Shown here: positions 46,111-58,943 of the stretch, in pieces
Layout: every line of letters starts with the position of its first letter
Numbering within the stretch: position 1 is the stretch's first letter
From: Eriocheir sinensis
Lineage: Eukaryota; Arthropoda; Malacostraca; Decapoda; Varunidae
Length of the DNA: 64,000 nt
Assembly (NCBI RefSeq): GCF_024679095.1
Contig: NC_066529.1
Coordinates: forward strand, 4,980,366-5,044,365
Direction: 5' to 3'
Position numbers and translations under genes: made by a program
Notes under the pieces: generated by a model
The model's database searches: none
What the model saw: only the letters and a program-made list of their open reading frames with translations
Told to the model about the DNA's origin: nothing

Positions 46111-46727
46111 CCTTTCGTGTCTGTGCATAGCGAAAAGCATTGGTGATTTTCTGTCCATCTGCATAAAGAGAGGCATTGGGGAGTCAGGCCGCGGCAGGGT
46201 GGCGTGTGTGTACCTGCCGCCTCACCTGTCCTAACCCTTCGTTCAGACGTGCTTCTGTGTGGCTCGTGAGGCCGTAAGTTCCGGTGTGGTATGTGACGTG
46301 TGTGGAGGCCCCTGCTCTTGATGTCTGCTATTTTTACCCGACTTTTTTGTTACGAATTCTTGCATGTTTTGTTTTTCTTTTATTTGGTTTTATCCTTTTT
46401 GTTATCGCTTATTTTTCTGTTTTGTTCTATTTTGCTCTGTTCTTCTCATTCGTATTTTTTCTTGTGGTTATTTTATATTCGGTTTTATTACCTTTATTAT
46501 CATTTCCTATTTATGTTTTTTGTTCTCTTTTCCTTTATTCTTTTATTTTTTTCCTACTAACTTGCATTATAGCTTTTTAATTTGAGCTGTTTTTCCTTTT
46601 TATTTTTCGTGATTATCTCTTTTTTTTCTCTTCTATCATTTTACTTTCGTTTTCACTTTCGCTGCCCGTTCTTTTCCCACTTATTATTTCATTTAACTTC
46701 ATTGACTTTCACAGCATAAACACGGCC
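46111..46727. other. T-rich unique sequence
   Basis: Nothing recognised. Confidence 0.5.
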
Positions 46728-46820
46728 AAACTCAAAGACCTTTCAGGATTCTTATCTCTACTACGTCTAACTACCGGCCTCTTGCAGACTCCTAATGTTC
46801 TTATGGTCTTATCTTAAGCG
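46728..46820 (-). mobile_element. Possible decapod retroposon end
   Basis: GGCCTCTTGCAGACTCCTAA followed by TGTTCTTATGGTCTTAT resembles, from memory, the end of a common decapod repeat that terminates in TTCTTATG steps. Only ~90 bp is present. Confidence 0.3.
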
Positions 46821-46866
46821 GGATAAATAGGTATATCATAAAACACAATGCTTCACTTCTACACAC

Positions 46867-47010
46867 ATGGCCCTGCATCTAAACGAGAACACTATCAATG
46901 TAACCCTTCAGCCACACCAGAGACCGTCGCCAAGTTACATCGCGCCAAAGACCTATCATTCCTCCTACCAGACAGCCGGCAGACCAACGCCCTTCTGTTG
47001 TTTCCCGTAA
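46867..47010 (+). other. Small open frame, 47 codons
   Basis: ATGG start at 46867 and TAA at 47008-47010, non-repetitive, 29 of 47 codons ending in G/C. The peptide begins MALHLNENTINVTLQP and ends TPFCCFP. It has no signal peptide or known motif. A frame this long is not rare by chance. Confidence 0.2.
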
Positions 47011-47064
47011 ATATTGGATGAAGGGTCGTCTGGTGATCGCTATTATGGCTTTATATCGGTCCTA

Positions 47065-47067
<3 letters not shown>

Positions 47068-47107
<40 letters not shown>
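47068..47107. repeat. (CT)n microsatellite
   Basis: 40 bp, inverted relative to the (GA)n at 47245. Confidence 0.97.
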
Positions 47108-47112
<5 letters not shown>

Positions 47113-47240
47113 ATATACGTAGAAGCTTCAGTCTTAATTAAATGCGGCAGGAATGCAACTAAAGTCCTAATTCATGAAATGCGGGGATAAACTTTTTTCC
47201 TCTCCTCGCCCTCTGGTGGAGTTTGTGTGCAGAGACTAAT

Positions 47241-47373
<133 letters not shown>

Positions 47374-47503
47374 GTTTATTTTTTTGTGTTACCAATGAAC
47401 AGAAAGTCAAAAATGGTAAAAAGAGAGAAAGAAAGTGACAAAAAATACTATAGATTAACGGAAACGTTTTTACAGAGGACTTCCGACGGTCTTGTTAGGT
47501 GGA

Positions 47504-47504
<1 letters not shown>

Positions 47505-47538
<34 letters not shown>
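47505..47538. repeat. (CA)n microsatellite
   Basis: 34 bp; inverted partner of the following (GT)n, 28 bp away. Confidence 0.97.
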
Positions 47539-47560
47539 GGCCCAGATACACGTTCCAATT

Positions 47561-47566
<6 letters not shown>

Positions 47567-47648
<82 letters not shown>
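47567..47648. repeat. (GT)n microsatellite
   Basis: 82 bp. Confidence 0.98.
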
Positions 47649-47650
<2 letters not shown>

Positions 47651-47900
47651 TGCTTACACGCACCTCGAGTTAATGTATTTAGTTAATGAATCCAGGTAAG
47701 ACGTGACGTGAGGCGAGTCATTATGGCTTCCTCGTTAACGGGAGCGCCTGCACCTGTTTGTGACTCACGCCCACCTGTTGCATTACGGTATATTCTATTA
47801 GTGCACTGCCGACTTCATGTGTCTCCTATTTTTAGCATGCTAGCAAATATTGTCTGATTTCATCCAGCTATTCCATTTCCTTCCCTTTAATCCATCTCTT

Positions 47901-48051
47901 CTTTTTTTAAAGCAAAGGGGACAGCTCAAGGGCTTAAAAAAAAGAAAACAATAATGAAAAAAAAAGCCCGCTACTTACTGCCCCTAAAAAAGATTAGAGA
48001 GGAGCGGCCGAAAGAGAAGTCAATTTCGGGAGGAGAGGTGTCCTGGTACGC
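47901..48051 (+). mobile_element. SINE-like family 2, near-complete copy
   Basis: T run, AAAGCAAAGGGGACAGCTCA, AGGGCTTAAAA, A-rich middle, AAAGCCCGCTACTTACTGCC, GCGGCCGAAAGAGAAG and TCAATTTCGGGAGGAGAGGT with GTCCTGGTACG. It sits between two diverged copies of a local repeat (47778-47880 and 48071-48170). Confidence 0.8.
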
Positions 48052-48380
48052 TTTCTGTCTTCGCATCTTGTTTTATGGTGTATTTTCGACTTGTCCTTAC
48101 TTACTATTCTAGATGCAAGTTTACGAAAATATTGTCCCATTTCATTCATCTCCTGCATTTTCTCCTTCATCAATTTTTATTTTCCCACTTCTTGTTTCTT
48201 TCTTGAGAGATTCATTTATTTTCCACTATTCCTTACGTCATTAAAAGCTAAAAACTGAAACTGCAAATCTCTTCCCTCTTTCTTTGCATTCATATATTTC
48301 TCTTCCCTAGTTAAATTACCTTACAATAAAGTGAAATGTTTAATACAGTAACCGTAACTTAAACTAAACTAAACTGAACC
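48052..48380. other. Sequence related to flanking copy
   Basis: TTATGGTGTATTTTCGACTT … AAATATTGTCCCATTTCAT (48071-48150) parallels TTACGGTATATTCT … AAATATTGTCTGATTTCAT (47785-47865). GTCTTCGC … TTTTCGACTT and TTACCTTACA(A/G)TA also recur near 55378-55515. Confidence 0.4.
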
Positions 48381-48413
48381 CTCTCTACTCCTCCTCCTCC
48401 TCCTCCTCCTCTT
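48381..48413. repeat. (CTC)n tract
   Basis: CTCCTCCTC run, about 30 bp. Confidence 0.92.
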
Positions 48414-48602
48414 TTGCCTCCTGCCTTTACAAGTCTTCTTCGCTATGCAAGGCGAGGCGGGCGTAAGAGAGTTGCTCCTAAACGTTCGCTGCTTGAATCC
48501 GCAGGAGCGTGTGAGATGGTTGTTAATAGGACCCAAGATTTCCCTCCCCGGCCCCGCCTTCCCTGCTTGGTATCGTTTTATATTGTCGTCCTGTCCTTGC
48601 CT

Positions 48603-48890
48603 TCCCTTCATGCTATTTGCTTTCATATTCTTCCTTGTTTTCCCTTCACTTTCTTTCCTTTCATATTTTTTCCTGCTTTCCCTTCATTTCTCTTCCCTGA
48701 TTTCCCTTCACTTCTTTTCCTTTAATATTCTTCCCTGATTTCCCTTCCCTTCCTTTCCTTTAATATTCTTCCTTGTTTTTCCTCCACTTTCTTTGCTTTA
48801 ATATTCTTCCTTGTTTTTCCTCCACTTTCTTTGCTTTAATATTCTTCCTTTCATTCCCTTCCCTTTCTTTGCTTTCATTTTTCTTTCTTT
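48603..48890. repeat. 38-bp pyrimidine-rich minisatellite
   Basis: TTT(A/C)ATATTCTTCC at 48621, 48659, 48721, 48759, 48797 and 48835, at exact 38-bp steps from 48721 on (and 48621 to 48659). Units read CTTTGCTTTAATATTCTTCC then TTGTTTTTCCTCCACTTT. Confidence 0.92.
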
Positions 48891-49545
48891 GCCTTATATT
48901 TTCTTTCCTTCCTTGTGTCCATTTCCTCATCTTCCTTTCTTCCCTCGCTTTACAGTGCTTTCATTTAACCTTTCTCGCTTTTTTTTCTCTTTCCTCTCCT
49001 TTCTTCACCTTTCCCTGTCCTTCCTTCCTCCATTTCCCTTGATTTGCTTCGTTGTGTTGTGTTGTCTTTCTCTCCTTCCCAACTCTTTCCTTCGCTTCCC
49101 TTTCCTCTCGTGTCCTTTTGTTTTCTTTCTTCTGCATTCCCTTCCCTATCCTTTACCTTCCTCTACTCTTCATTATATAATCTCCCCTACCTTTCTTCCT
49201 TCCAGCAACCTCGCTTTCATTCAGCCTTCCTCTAATTTACCTTATCTTTCCCCTTCCCCCTTTCCCTTTTGATTCTCTCTCTCAATACAGTTTCCTTTCT
49301 CTTCCATTCCTCTGCTTCACTTCGCCTCCTCCATTCCCTTTCCCTTTCCTGACTTTCATTTTCCTATCCTTTCATTCCCCTTCCCTCCTTCCCTTCTTAA
49401 TCATCTCCCCCTTCTCTAGCTTTAATATTCCTACCCTCCCATTCCTACCCGCTCCCTTCTTCTCGTCTCTTCCCTAGCATTCATTTTCCTGCCCTGCCAT
49501 TCCTATTCCCCTTCCTCCTTCCCTTCTTTGGCTTTCCCTTATCGC
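48891..49545. repeat. C+T-rich low-complexity block
   Basis: Degenerate continuation of the 38-bp array with CCTTCCCTTTC steps. Chance Phe/Leu/Ser/Pro frames. Confidence 0.75.
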
Positions 49546-49704
49546 GGCAGAAGGAAGATTAAGGCAACCGAATACTCTTACTAAGCCTTAATGCATTTCC
49601 GCGGTGGCTCAAGTGTGTGCTGTTGTTTTAATGGTGGAAGCGCTAATGGGGCCTCTGTAATGTGGTAATGGTGGATATTAAATGTAGGCGTGTTGGTGGC
49701 GCGG

Positions 49705-49950
49705 AGGATGAGTGGTGATGGTATTGGAGGTGACTGTGGTGGTGGTGGTGGTACTGGTGGTGACAGTGGTGGTGGTGCTGGTGGTGGTATTGGTGGTGAC
49801 AGTGGTGGAGGTGGTGGTGGTGGTGGAGGTAGGGGTAGGGATATAGGGGCGGTTGTAGTAGTAGTAGTAGTAGTAGTAGAGGTAGTGGTAATTGTGGTCG
49901 GGGTGGTAGTGGTAGTTGTGGTAGTGGTAGTGTTGATAGCAGTAGTAGAG
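49705..49950. repeat. (GGT)n/(GTA)n tract
   Basis: GGTGGTGACAGTGGTGG units (49708-49830) passing to GTAGTAGTA (49855-49950). Gly- and Val-rich plus frame is an artefact. Confidence 0.93.
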
Positions 49951-50257
49951 ATAGTATTTTTTTTATTCGTCACTGAGGAAAATATGATAAAAAAAATTGA
50001 TTACCAGCACAAACTAAAAGAAAAATGCTTCAGAATAATAATGAAATAAGTCATAATGCAAATGAGACACCACACACACGAAAAAAGAAAGATACAATAG
50101 AAAACACAAAAAAGAAAGAGTCCGTCGCTGAAATTGTGTTGGTAAATGTGCCCGACTTCTTTCCTAATTTTTAGTGTATTTCATTCTTTTATTTGAAGAG
50201 GATTCCACTCGAAGGCTGAGCACGATGGGAAAAATAATAATACAACTCTCACCTGTC
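49951..50257. other. A-rich spacer
   Basis: Nothing recognised. Confidence 0.5.
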
Positions 50258-50287
50258 GGAGGAGGAGGAGGAGGAGGAGGAGGAGGA
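50258..50287. repeat. (GGA)n
   Basis: 30 bp. Confidence 0.94.
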
Positions 50288-50343
50288 AAGAAAAAAAGAA
50301 ACCTCGTATATAATGCTTACTTAATAATGAAACCATGCAATAC

Positions 50344-50345
<2 letters not shown>

Positions 50346-50401
<56 letters not shown>
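50346..50401. repeat. (CT)n microsatellite
   Basis: 56 bp. Confidence 0.97.
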
Positions 50402-50402
<1 letters not shown>

Positions 50403-50457
50403 ATGCCTCAACTTTTGTCTGGAGGCCCAAGGAATGCAGCAAGCGTTATTAAACAAA

Positions 50458-50460
<3 letters not shown>

Positions 50461-50524
<64 letters not shown>
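50461..50524. repeat. (CA)n microsatellite
   Basis: 64 bp. Confidence 0.97.
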
Positions 50525-50526
<2 letters not shown>

Positions 50527-50752
50527 CATTATGAGGATTGTCTTGCTGTTAATACTGTAAGGAATTCTTGGTATTTCACGTTATGCAATTTGTGCTTCGG
50601 AATAACTTTAGTAAGAAAACATGATACTACCGCCCATGGATTTTATTATTATTATTTTTTTTTACTTTTTATTTGTTTTAGAGGTGAGGAGTTTCTCTTC
50701 TATATGTGCTTCTTTGCTTCCTTGCCTGACTGAGTGCGAATGTGTAAGTATG

Positions 50753-50756
<4 letters not shown>

Positions 50757-50801
<45 letters not shown>
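50757..50801. repeat. (CT)n microsatellite
   Basis: 45 bp. Confidence 0.97.
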
Positions 50802-50802
<1 letters not shown>

Positions 50803-50955
50803 ACTAATTACATCAGCTCGTATTTCGTATAAAAGTGAAGAATATATTACCTACTAGAGCTGCTAATTTTCACGCAGTTATATATTTCACGGCACTACGA
50901 TTACTCAGTGTGAGATATTACTGTACTTAGCAAACTAACTGAAGACGAGGTGTGA

Positions 50956-50992
50956 TGTGAGTGTGAGTGTGTGTGTTTGTGTGTGTGTGTGT
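50956..50992. repeat. Imperfect (GT)n
   Basis: GT with GA and TT interruptions. Confidence 0.9.
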
Positions 50993-51357
50993 CTAAGTCA
51001 TAGGTGGGGAAATAGTGTAAAATTTGAAAATAAAAGTGTATGTGATATTTTCGTGTTCTGTGATTAAGTATTGCCTGCATTTTTTCATTATTTAACTGCA
51101 GTCTTGGCAAATATATAATCCCTCGCATTTTTATTTTCATTCTCATTTCTTCCCTTAAAGTTATCATTCTTCCCCCTCTTCCTCATCATCATTTTTTCAC
51201 ACAAACATTCTATTAACGAGAGATCCGCTGGTTACAAACACGAAATTGCTTCAATGTATCATACTTATCTGGCGTTCAGTGAAACTCAGGACATTTCGGA
51301 CATTTATAAGTAATCCGGCTAATCACGCTATCCCCTGAGTCTAATACCTGTCACACG

Positions 51358-51359
<2 letters not shown>
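50993..51359. other. AT-rich unique sequence
   Basis: Nothing recognised. Confidence 0.5.

Positions 51360-51409
<50 letters not shown>
51360..51409. repeat. (CA)n microsatellite
   Basis: 50 bp. TCACCTGTTATT follows at 51411 and recurs at 51487. Confidence 0.96.
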
Positions 51410-51410
<1 letters not shown>

Positions 51411-51789
51411 TCACCTGTTATTTGGTAGTTCTGTTGCTCTCATAAATCGTATAATGCTACATGTATAATGTGTATACAATTTTACTCACCTGTTATTATG
51501 TAGTTTTGTCTCTCCTCTAAATTGTATAATAACTGCACAGGAGAATATATTTTTTTTCTTTAATTACCGTGCTTTGGTGTTAGTCATTACACCCACGCAC
51601 ACATAAAAAACAATATCATGCTCATTTTCTGCTAAACTGACCATCCTAATTCCCTGTTAAATAATTCATGTGCTGCGTAAAATTCTAATGTGATGCTTCG
51701 GGTATATAACTATCGATAAGCTTGAAAAAAATATATCGTGGCCCATTTTTCATTATATTACACGAAAAAAAATATAATAGTTCATTTTT
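51410..51789. other. AT-rich unique sequence
   Basis: A short ~76-bp echo (CACCTGTTATTNNGTAGTT) at 51412 and 51488. Otherwise nothing. Confidence 0.5.
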
Positions 51790-51927
<138 letters not shown>

Positions 51928-52142
51928 TATGTTATCCGGCATCGGCTAAGCTCCGTAAAACCCTGTAATCCCTACATACGAGAACCCGATAGAGCTCGGT
52001 AAATCACATTCCTGCCAACAAAATAAAATCATTATTCAATTCGCTCGCCTTGTTAGCGACTAATGAAGAGCTATTAGTGATTCATATATACTCGCTCTGT
52101 TGCCCCTTCTACCACCTCGAATTCTCCTCTCCCCTCCTTTAA

Positions 52143-52144
<2 letters not shown>

Positions 52145-52233
<89 letters not shown>
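52145..52233. repeat. (CT)n microsatellite
   Basis: 89 bp. Confidence 0.98.
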
Positions 52234-52235
<2 letters not shown>

Positions 52236-52735
52236 TTAATCTCAATATCATTAATCTTCTTGCTCTCTCATCCTCCTATCCCTTCACCTTTCTCCACCTC
52301 CTATTCGTTCCCCTTTGCTATCCTTCTTTCCCCTCAAGTCCATCAATTTCTTCTGCTTTTCTCTCCCCTCTGAAGTCTAGAGTAATGGAACATCTTTCTT
52401 TGCCTCTACCTCCTCTACTTGCTCTCTCATCGGCCTCTCCTCTAATTTCTTGCTCCATTGTCATCATTCTTTCCCCTCTACCTCATCTAGTTCATATCCC
52501 TCATTTCCTCTGTATTCTACCTTTCTCTTCCTTCTAAAGCTATATCGTTTTCTATCACTACATTTTCCACTTCACATCCAACAATTACTTTCTCTTCTCA
52601 TTTTCTCTTCCCTCTAAAGCGTCATTCTCTCTCTTCTATATTTATTTTCTTCTCCCTTTCTCTTCTCTCTTCCCTCCTCTCTATTTGTTCTCTCCTCCTA
52701 ATCTCTGCCCTCTACATTGTCATTTTTCCCCGTTT
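52234..52735. repeat. C+T-rich low-complexity block
   Basis: CCCCTCTA and TTTCTCTTC motifs recur without fixed period. Confidence 0.7.
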
Positions 52736-53170
52736 CAACTCGTCTCTGTAACAAGTAAGGCGTTCTTTTATCTCACACCTCTTTATCGTGACAGCATGAA
52801 GTTATGAACAGCTTCCTCGCTGTCACTACATAGTCTAAACGAACGACGTAACCGATAGTGTTGTCCTTTAGCGTTCACTGTTTTTGTCCGAGCCGCTGGA
52901 ACGGAGTATTATGTAACCAAGCCTCCTCCTATTCACTCTCCTCCTTCCCCCCTCCTCTCAAACACACTGACGCACACACAGCATATCACTTCAGAATCAA
53001 TCCATCACTGTGTTACTTAAGGAAAAGCCAAACACACGCCGAAGACAACAATCATTTATCTTTATTGGTCACCCTTTAAAAATAAACTTCCCAGCCATAA
53101 AGGAAAGCCCAATAGGAATAGAAAACGACGATTCACTTCCTGGAAAACATCGATGGGGGTGGGTGGGTGG

Positions 53171-53174
<4 letters not shown>
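52736..53174. other. Unique sequence, nothing recognised
   Basis: Ends in (GGGT)n at 53155-53172. Confidence 0.5.

Positions 53175-53234
<60 letters not shown>
53175..53234. repeat. (GA)n microsatellite
   Basis: 60 bp. Confidence 0.97.
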
Positions 53235-53237
<3 letters not shown>

Positions 53238-53355
53238 TAAGGAGGAGGAATAAATTCACCCGAAGGTTAATATAGCGGCACCTTTTCCCTGTGGCCGGGG
53301 AAATTTTTATCAAGTTAGGAAAGTTTCGCATAGTTGCCAGGCTGTCGCGGAAGAC

Positions 53356-53398
53356 GGAGGAGGAGGAGGAGGAGGAGGAGGAGTAGGAGGAGGAGGAG
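53356..53398. repeat. (GGA)n
   Basis: 43 bp with one TAG interruption. Confidence 0.95.
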
Positions 53399-54536
53399 AA
53401 AATGAGAAAAGGAGGAAGGAGAAAATACAAACAGAAGGAAATATTGGATTCAGAATAACAAAATAATGAAAGGCAAAAGGAGACAATTAGAAGGAGAAAA
53501 ATGAAGGTAATGGAGGTTGGAGAGAGGGAGGAGGAGGAGGAGGAGGAGGAGAGAAATAAAATGAAGAATAGAATAAAAGAGGGGAGTGGGATCAGATAAA
53601 CTTTATTAGGGCAGGTCAAAAAAGTAAAAAAAAAAAAAAAGGAAAATTAATTAACGAAAACGAACGTAAAAGAGAGAGAAAGTGCATGAACGAAAACGAG
53701 TGAAATAAATAGCAAATAGAAAAGAAGAGAAAGAAAATGGAATCAGGAAGAATTAAAAAAACTGAAAACTATAAAAAATGAGAAAGAATGACAGAAAAAA
53801 AGGTTAAAAAAGGGAAACCGAGTGAAGGTAAACGAAAGCAAAAGACAATAAAAACAAAAACAAATTAAATACAAGACAAATAAAAGAATAACTCAAACGA
53901 CAAAAGAGTGAAAAACAAAGTAAAACAAAAAAGGATCGGGAGAACAAGAATAAAAACGAGAAAAAAATCAAATAAAAATAAGAGGAGAGAAACGAAGATG
54001 AGAGAAAAAGGAACAGAGCAAAGTAACAGAAAACAAGAAAAGAATGAATAAAAAAAAGAAAAAAAGAGGGGAGAGGAGGAGGCAAGAGGGAGAGAAATGA
54101 AGAGAGAAAAACATGAGGCAGACAAACATATAGGGATGAGGAGGAGGAGAAAGAGGAGGAGGAGGAGGAGGAGGAGGAGGAGAATAAAGCTGATATTGTA
54201 AGGATGGCAAGGGGCGGGAGGGAAGTAGGAGGAAAAGAAGGAGGAGGAAGAAGAGGAAGAGAAAAGATAGTGGAAGAAACAGAGCTGAGAGAGAGAGAAA
54301 GTTAGAGCAAGAGCGAGACAGAAAGACAGAGGGAGACAGTTAGAGACAGAGACAGAGAGAAAGGAAGTAAGGGAGATTGAGACTGAGAGAGGAAAGGGAG
54401 ACGAAAAGAGGGCGTGGAAATCTAGTAAGTGGGAATAGGGGAGTGGAAGATCATCAGGATGACATATGATTCCCGTTGATCCTGCAATGGGCCGAGTTTA
54501 TGGGTCACCGGCAGCTAATTGCACGAGGGACGGATG
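53399..54536. repeat. A+G-rich low-complexity block with (GGA)n
   Basis: GGA runs at 53528-53551 and 54139-54182, an A run at 53626-53640, GACA/GAGA steps 54285-54360. Minus-strand Phe/Leu/Ser frames are compositional. Confidence 0.8.
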
Positions 54537-55195
54537 AAGAGGAAGATGAGGAAGAGGAGCGGAGAATGAAGAGAAGAGGAGAACGAGGAGCGGGAGTAAA
54601 GAGGAAGAGGAGAAAAATAAGTGGTTAATGAAGAGGAAGAGGAAGATGAGTAGGAGAATGAAGAGAAAGAGGAGGAGGAAGAGGAGCGGAGAATGAAGGG
54701 AAGAGGAGAACGAGGAGCGGGAGTAAAGAGGAAGAGGGGAGAGATAAGTGGTTAATGAAGAGGAAGAGGAAGATGAGTAGGAGAATGAAGAGGAAGAGGA
54801 AAAAGAGGAGCGGATAATGAAGGGAAGAGGAGAACGAGGAGCGGGAGTAAAGAGGAAGAGGGGAGAGATAAGTGGTTAATGAAGAGGAAGAGGAAGATGA
54901 ATAGGAGAATGAAGAGGAAGAGGAAAAAGAGGAGCGGATAATGAAGAGGAAAAGAAGAAAGAGGGACGGAGAATGAAGAGGAAGAGGGGAAAGAAGGGCC
55001 GAGGATGAAGAGGAACAGAGGAAAGAGGAGTGGAGGATGATGAGGAAGAGGAGAATGAAGAGGAGAACGAGGAACGGGACGGTGGAAGAGGAGGAGAAAC
55101 AGGGGCGTCGAATGAAGAGGAGGTGGAGGAGTAGGAGGAGGTAAAGGAGATTGAAGAGGGCGAGGAGATGAAGGAGGAGGAGGAGAATGAGGAGT
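54537..55195. repeat. Purine-rich tandem array, ~125-bp units
   Basis: GTGGTTAATGAAGAGGAAGA begins at 54621, 54748 and 54872 (spacing 127 and 124). Each is followed by AGATGA(G/A)TAGGAGAATGAAG, GAGCGG(A/G)(G/T)AATGAAG and GCGGGAGTAAAGAGGAAGAG. It decays into irregular GAGGAATGAAGAGG steps to 55195. Confidence 0.9.
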
Positions 55196-56250
55196 GACGG
55201 GTAGTAGGAACCTTGGCCCAATAGCGAGGGTGTAGGTTAGGGAAGCGAAATCTACACCCATAGACATTCACCTAAAAGACTAACGATTTCCTGAATTACC
55301 TATTATAAGCGAACGTATAAGCAGATATGGTACGATTTGGTCCATCTCTTCTGTTGCCTTCCTTTCATGATATCTCTGTCTTCGCTTTTTTGTAAGTTGT
55401 GTTTTCGACTTTTTCTTAGGTCTTCCAAAACTATAAAAATATGTAACCCTTCACCTATCTTTTCCTTTTTCTTTATTTCAGTCGTGTATCTCGCTTCACT
55501 TGTTGCATTACCTTACAGTATAGTGCAATCTTTTTTTATATTAAGTAACAGCAGAAAATTCCCTCACTGTACTGCTCCTGTAACGAAAATAAGAAATACA
55601 GTCACATGCGATAATTAAGAGGAAACGCGAGTAAGAAGGGACAGCATATTAGGTCTTTTTTTAATAGTCTACCAAATTTCATATTATTCCACAAATGATG
55701 AAGGAAAGAAAGTGTCTCCCTACCCTTGACCCTATCGACCATATTAGAAGTTGTCCCATTCTCAGTAACTCAATTCGATCAACTCCTTTTCAGCAACTTC
55801 CTCTTTTGTACTTTATATGAAAAACGTGTAGGAGGCATCTCTATATATACACTTCTGCCTAGGTCTTAGTTCTTCCTCCCTAAACGCATGAAAACAATAT
55901 AGTGCAATCCCTCTAGGTAGAAAGGGGACCACGATACCCCTTCTCACTCGTTTAAAATGGGTTTATCTACATCGTACTTGTCCTGAAGAGTGAGAAAAAC
56001 AGAGCCTTGGGGGAGCATGAGGCAAGCTTAACAGTCTGGCCCGGCGCCTTGATGCGGAAAAAGCGTCCAGTCTCTGTATTTGGAGCAGGAGGGGAAGGAA
56101 GGTTGGTTGGGCAGGGCGGCGAGCAGGGGCGGGAACAGCTACTTTCTGTGTTGGGATCAATGAAACCTTTTCCTCTGCTTCCGGGAGAGACAGGAAGTAT
56201 GGTGCCGCAAAGGGGGGATGGAGAGTGCGTGCGTGCATATGAAGGTGTGC

Positions 56251-56253
<3 letters not shown>
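55196..56253. other. Unique sequence, nothing firm
   Basis: 56000-56230 is GC-richer with frames on both strands but no motif or splice support. TATAGTGCAATC occurs at 55518 and 55898. Confidence 0.45.

Positions 56254-56297
<44 letters not shown>
56254..56297. repeat. (GT)n microsatellite
   Basis: 44 bp. Confidence 0.96.
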
Positions 56298-56388
56298 TAG
56301 GTAAGGTGTCGGTCGGGAATATAAACTGTCAATATATCGCGGCAAAAATAAAGCCATGATCGTACTTCAAAGGGAATGCTTGGGGTCA

Positions 56389-56390
<2 letters not shown>

Positions 56391-56443
<53 letters not shown>
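56391..56443. repeat. (GT)n microsatellite
   Basis: 53 bp. Confidence 0.97.
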
Positions 56444-56446
<3 letters not shown>

Positions 56447-57421
56447 GAAACAAAGGATGCCAATTACACCACTAATACGAATTATGATTAAAACGAAAAA
56501 AAAAAATGCTCTCGAACAAAAAATAGAAAGTTGGACCAAAAAAACACAAAAAAAAAACACACACAACCAGAATAAAAATAAAAACAAGTCAAGAAAAACA
56601 TTACACATGAAAAAGAGGAAAATAGATCTAGTACGAAAAGAAAAAAAGTACCGAAAAGAAAAACATAATCACGTAACCTCCCTTCACTAAAAGAACACAA
56701 AAAGAATCTAATAACATTTAATGACCCAACTTAAACGAAACTTATTTACCTTTACCACTCCCACCTCGAAAAAAAATATGAGGGCAATTAATTAACCTCT
56801 TTCCACGCGGCCAAAGGAAATAAAGTAAAGTCTTGCGTCTTTAACAGCTCACTTTTCGGACGGTGGCGACACACTGTGGGCCGAGCGGAAGGCCGTGAGA
56901 CGACATGGTTGGACGCTATCGATGCACTGTTATGTAAGGCTAACCCACTTATACCGAGGAGGACAGATGATGGTGATACTGGAAAAGGAGGAGAAGGAGA
57001 GGAAGGAGGAGATGGAGATAAGTGGAGTAATAGCTGTAGGAGTAGTAGCAATAGTAGTAGTTGTATAAGTAATAGGAGGAGGAAGTTATATAGTGGGGAG
57101 GAAATGTCTACCATCCCATCATCTGTTCCATATAAGTCGACATTCACCTCTTTGTTTCCATTCCATAGGTGTTATTCCTTTGAGTCAAGCGAGCAACAGA
57201 AGGCATAACTATAAAAAAAATACACCCGCGTCACAATGGGAGGGGGCCAACCACATGAGCACTGCAGGGGATCATACTACGTGTTACCATAAATTAACCA
57301 CAAAACACAGAAAAAAGGGAACAATTGATGGAAATTTAGGTTTGACACACTACTGTGCATACAAACACGTGCGAGTGTAGAGACCACGACAAAGGGAAAA
57401 TTTGGGATACAGAGGGAGAAG
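56444..57421. other. Unique sequence, nothing recognised
   Basis: A-rich to 56800; (AGT)n-like 57025-57065. No gene. Confidence 0.5.
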
Positions 57422-57437
57422 TACACACCCACACCCA

Positions 57438-57482
<45 letters not shown>
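57422..57482. repeat. (CACACC)n-(CA)n
   Basis: Hexanucleotide CACACC variant units followed by pure CA. Confidence 0.96.
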
Positions 57483-57485
<3 letters not shown>

Positions 57486-57842
57486 TACAATTCCAAACAA
57501 GCAGTGCAGATGAACACAAGCCCACAAGCAATACAAACACATCATGCAACACAGGTAGAAAAACAAGGGAGAGAAAAAGTTGACGCGAAAAAAACAAACA
57601 AAACAAAAAAAACATTACCGCTCCAATCAGTCTCGGTACCATGCACACATTTATTTTTTTTTTTATCTAGCGCTTACAATCAAAATGGGCAATGTTCGCG
57701 TTAATCGTGTGAAAAATGAAGTACTGAGAATGGAACCAATTTGTCCGTCTGTGTATATCTCGGTTAATGATTTCGTTAATTAGTTAGCTTTGTTTGTTAG
57801 TGTTTATGTGCGTGTCACTTTTTTATTCTCTCTTCATCTACC
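57483..57842. other. Unique sequence, nothing recognised
   Basis: A-rich; short frames only. Confidence 0.5.
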
Positions 57843-58240
57843 TATCTATCTATCTATCTATCTAATATCCTTCCTATACTTTCCGCTGTACCACCTTCAT
57901 CTCATCACGCCTCCCACACACATTCCGCCGCCCTACTTTCCTTCATCCCTCAGCCAATATCTCAATCCCTTTCATTACCCTTCCCTCACTCTATCTACCT
58001 TCTATCTACCTATCCATCAGTCCGTCATTCCTACCTATACCTCTTATCTACCGTCTTCAACACCTACATCCCTCCCGTCACACACACACATACACACACA
58101 CACACAAGCACACTCCGCTGCCCACCTTCCCTCCGTCCCTCAGCCCGTCCCCTCCGTCGCTCTCTTTACCCTTCCCTCACGCGGTGGACGTAATAATCAT
58201 CACGGTTGGGGAAAGCAGGAAATAACCTCATACAGCTAAT
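57843..58240. repeat. (TATC)n and C-rich CT tract
   Basis: TATC units 57843-57865; CA run 58079-58106. The CACTCCGC(C/T)GCCC…CCTCAGCC blocks at 57918 and 58112 resemble each other (~190 bp apart). Confidence 0.7.
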
Positions 58241-58259
58241 GCCCCCCGTTGAGTTTAAA

Positions 58260-58820
<561 letters not shown>

Positions 58821-58877
58821 TGCCCCGAAAACACGAGCTTATAAATTCGGGAGTGATAATCAGAAAGACAGACAAAT

Positions 58878-58879
<2 letters not shown>

Positions 58880-58938
<59 letters not shown>
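58880..58938. repeat. (CA)n microsatellite
   Basis: 59 bp. Confidence 0.97.

Positions 58939-58943
<5 letters not shown>

Noticed and set aside
45587..46234. 215-codon plus frame
   Set aside because: Runs through a pyrimidine-rich degenerate repeat; F/S/L composition is expected from T+C bias.
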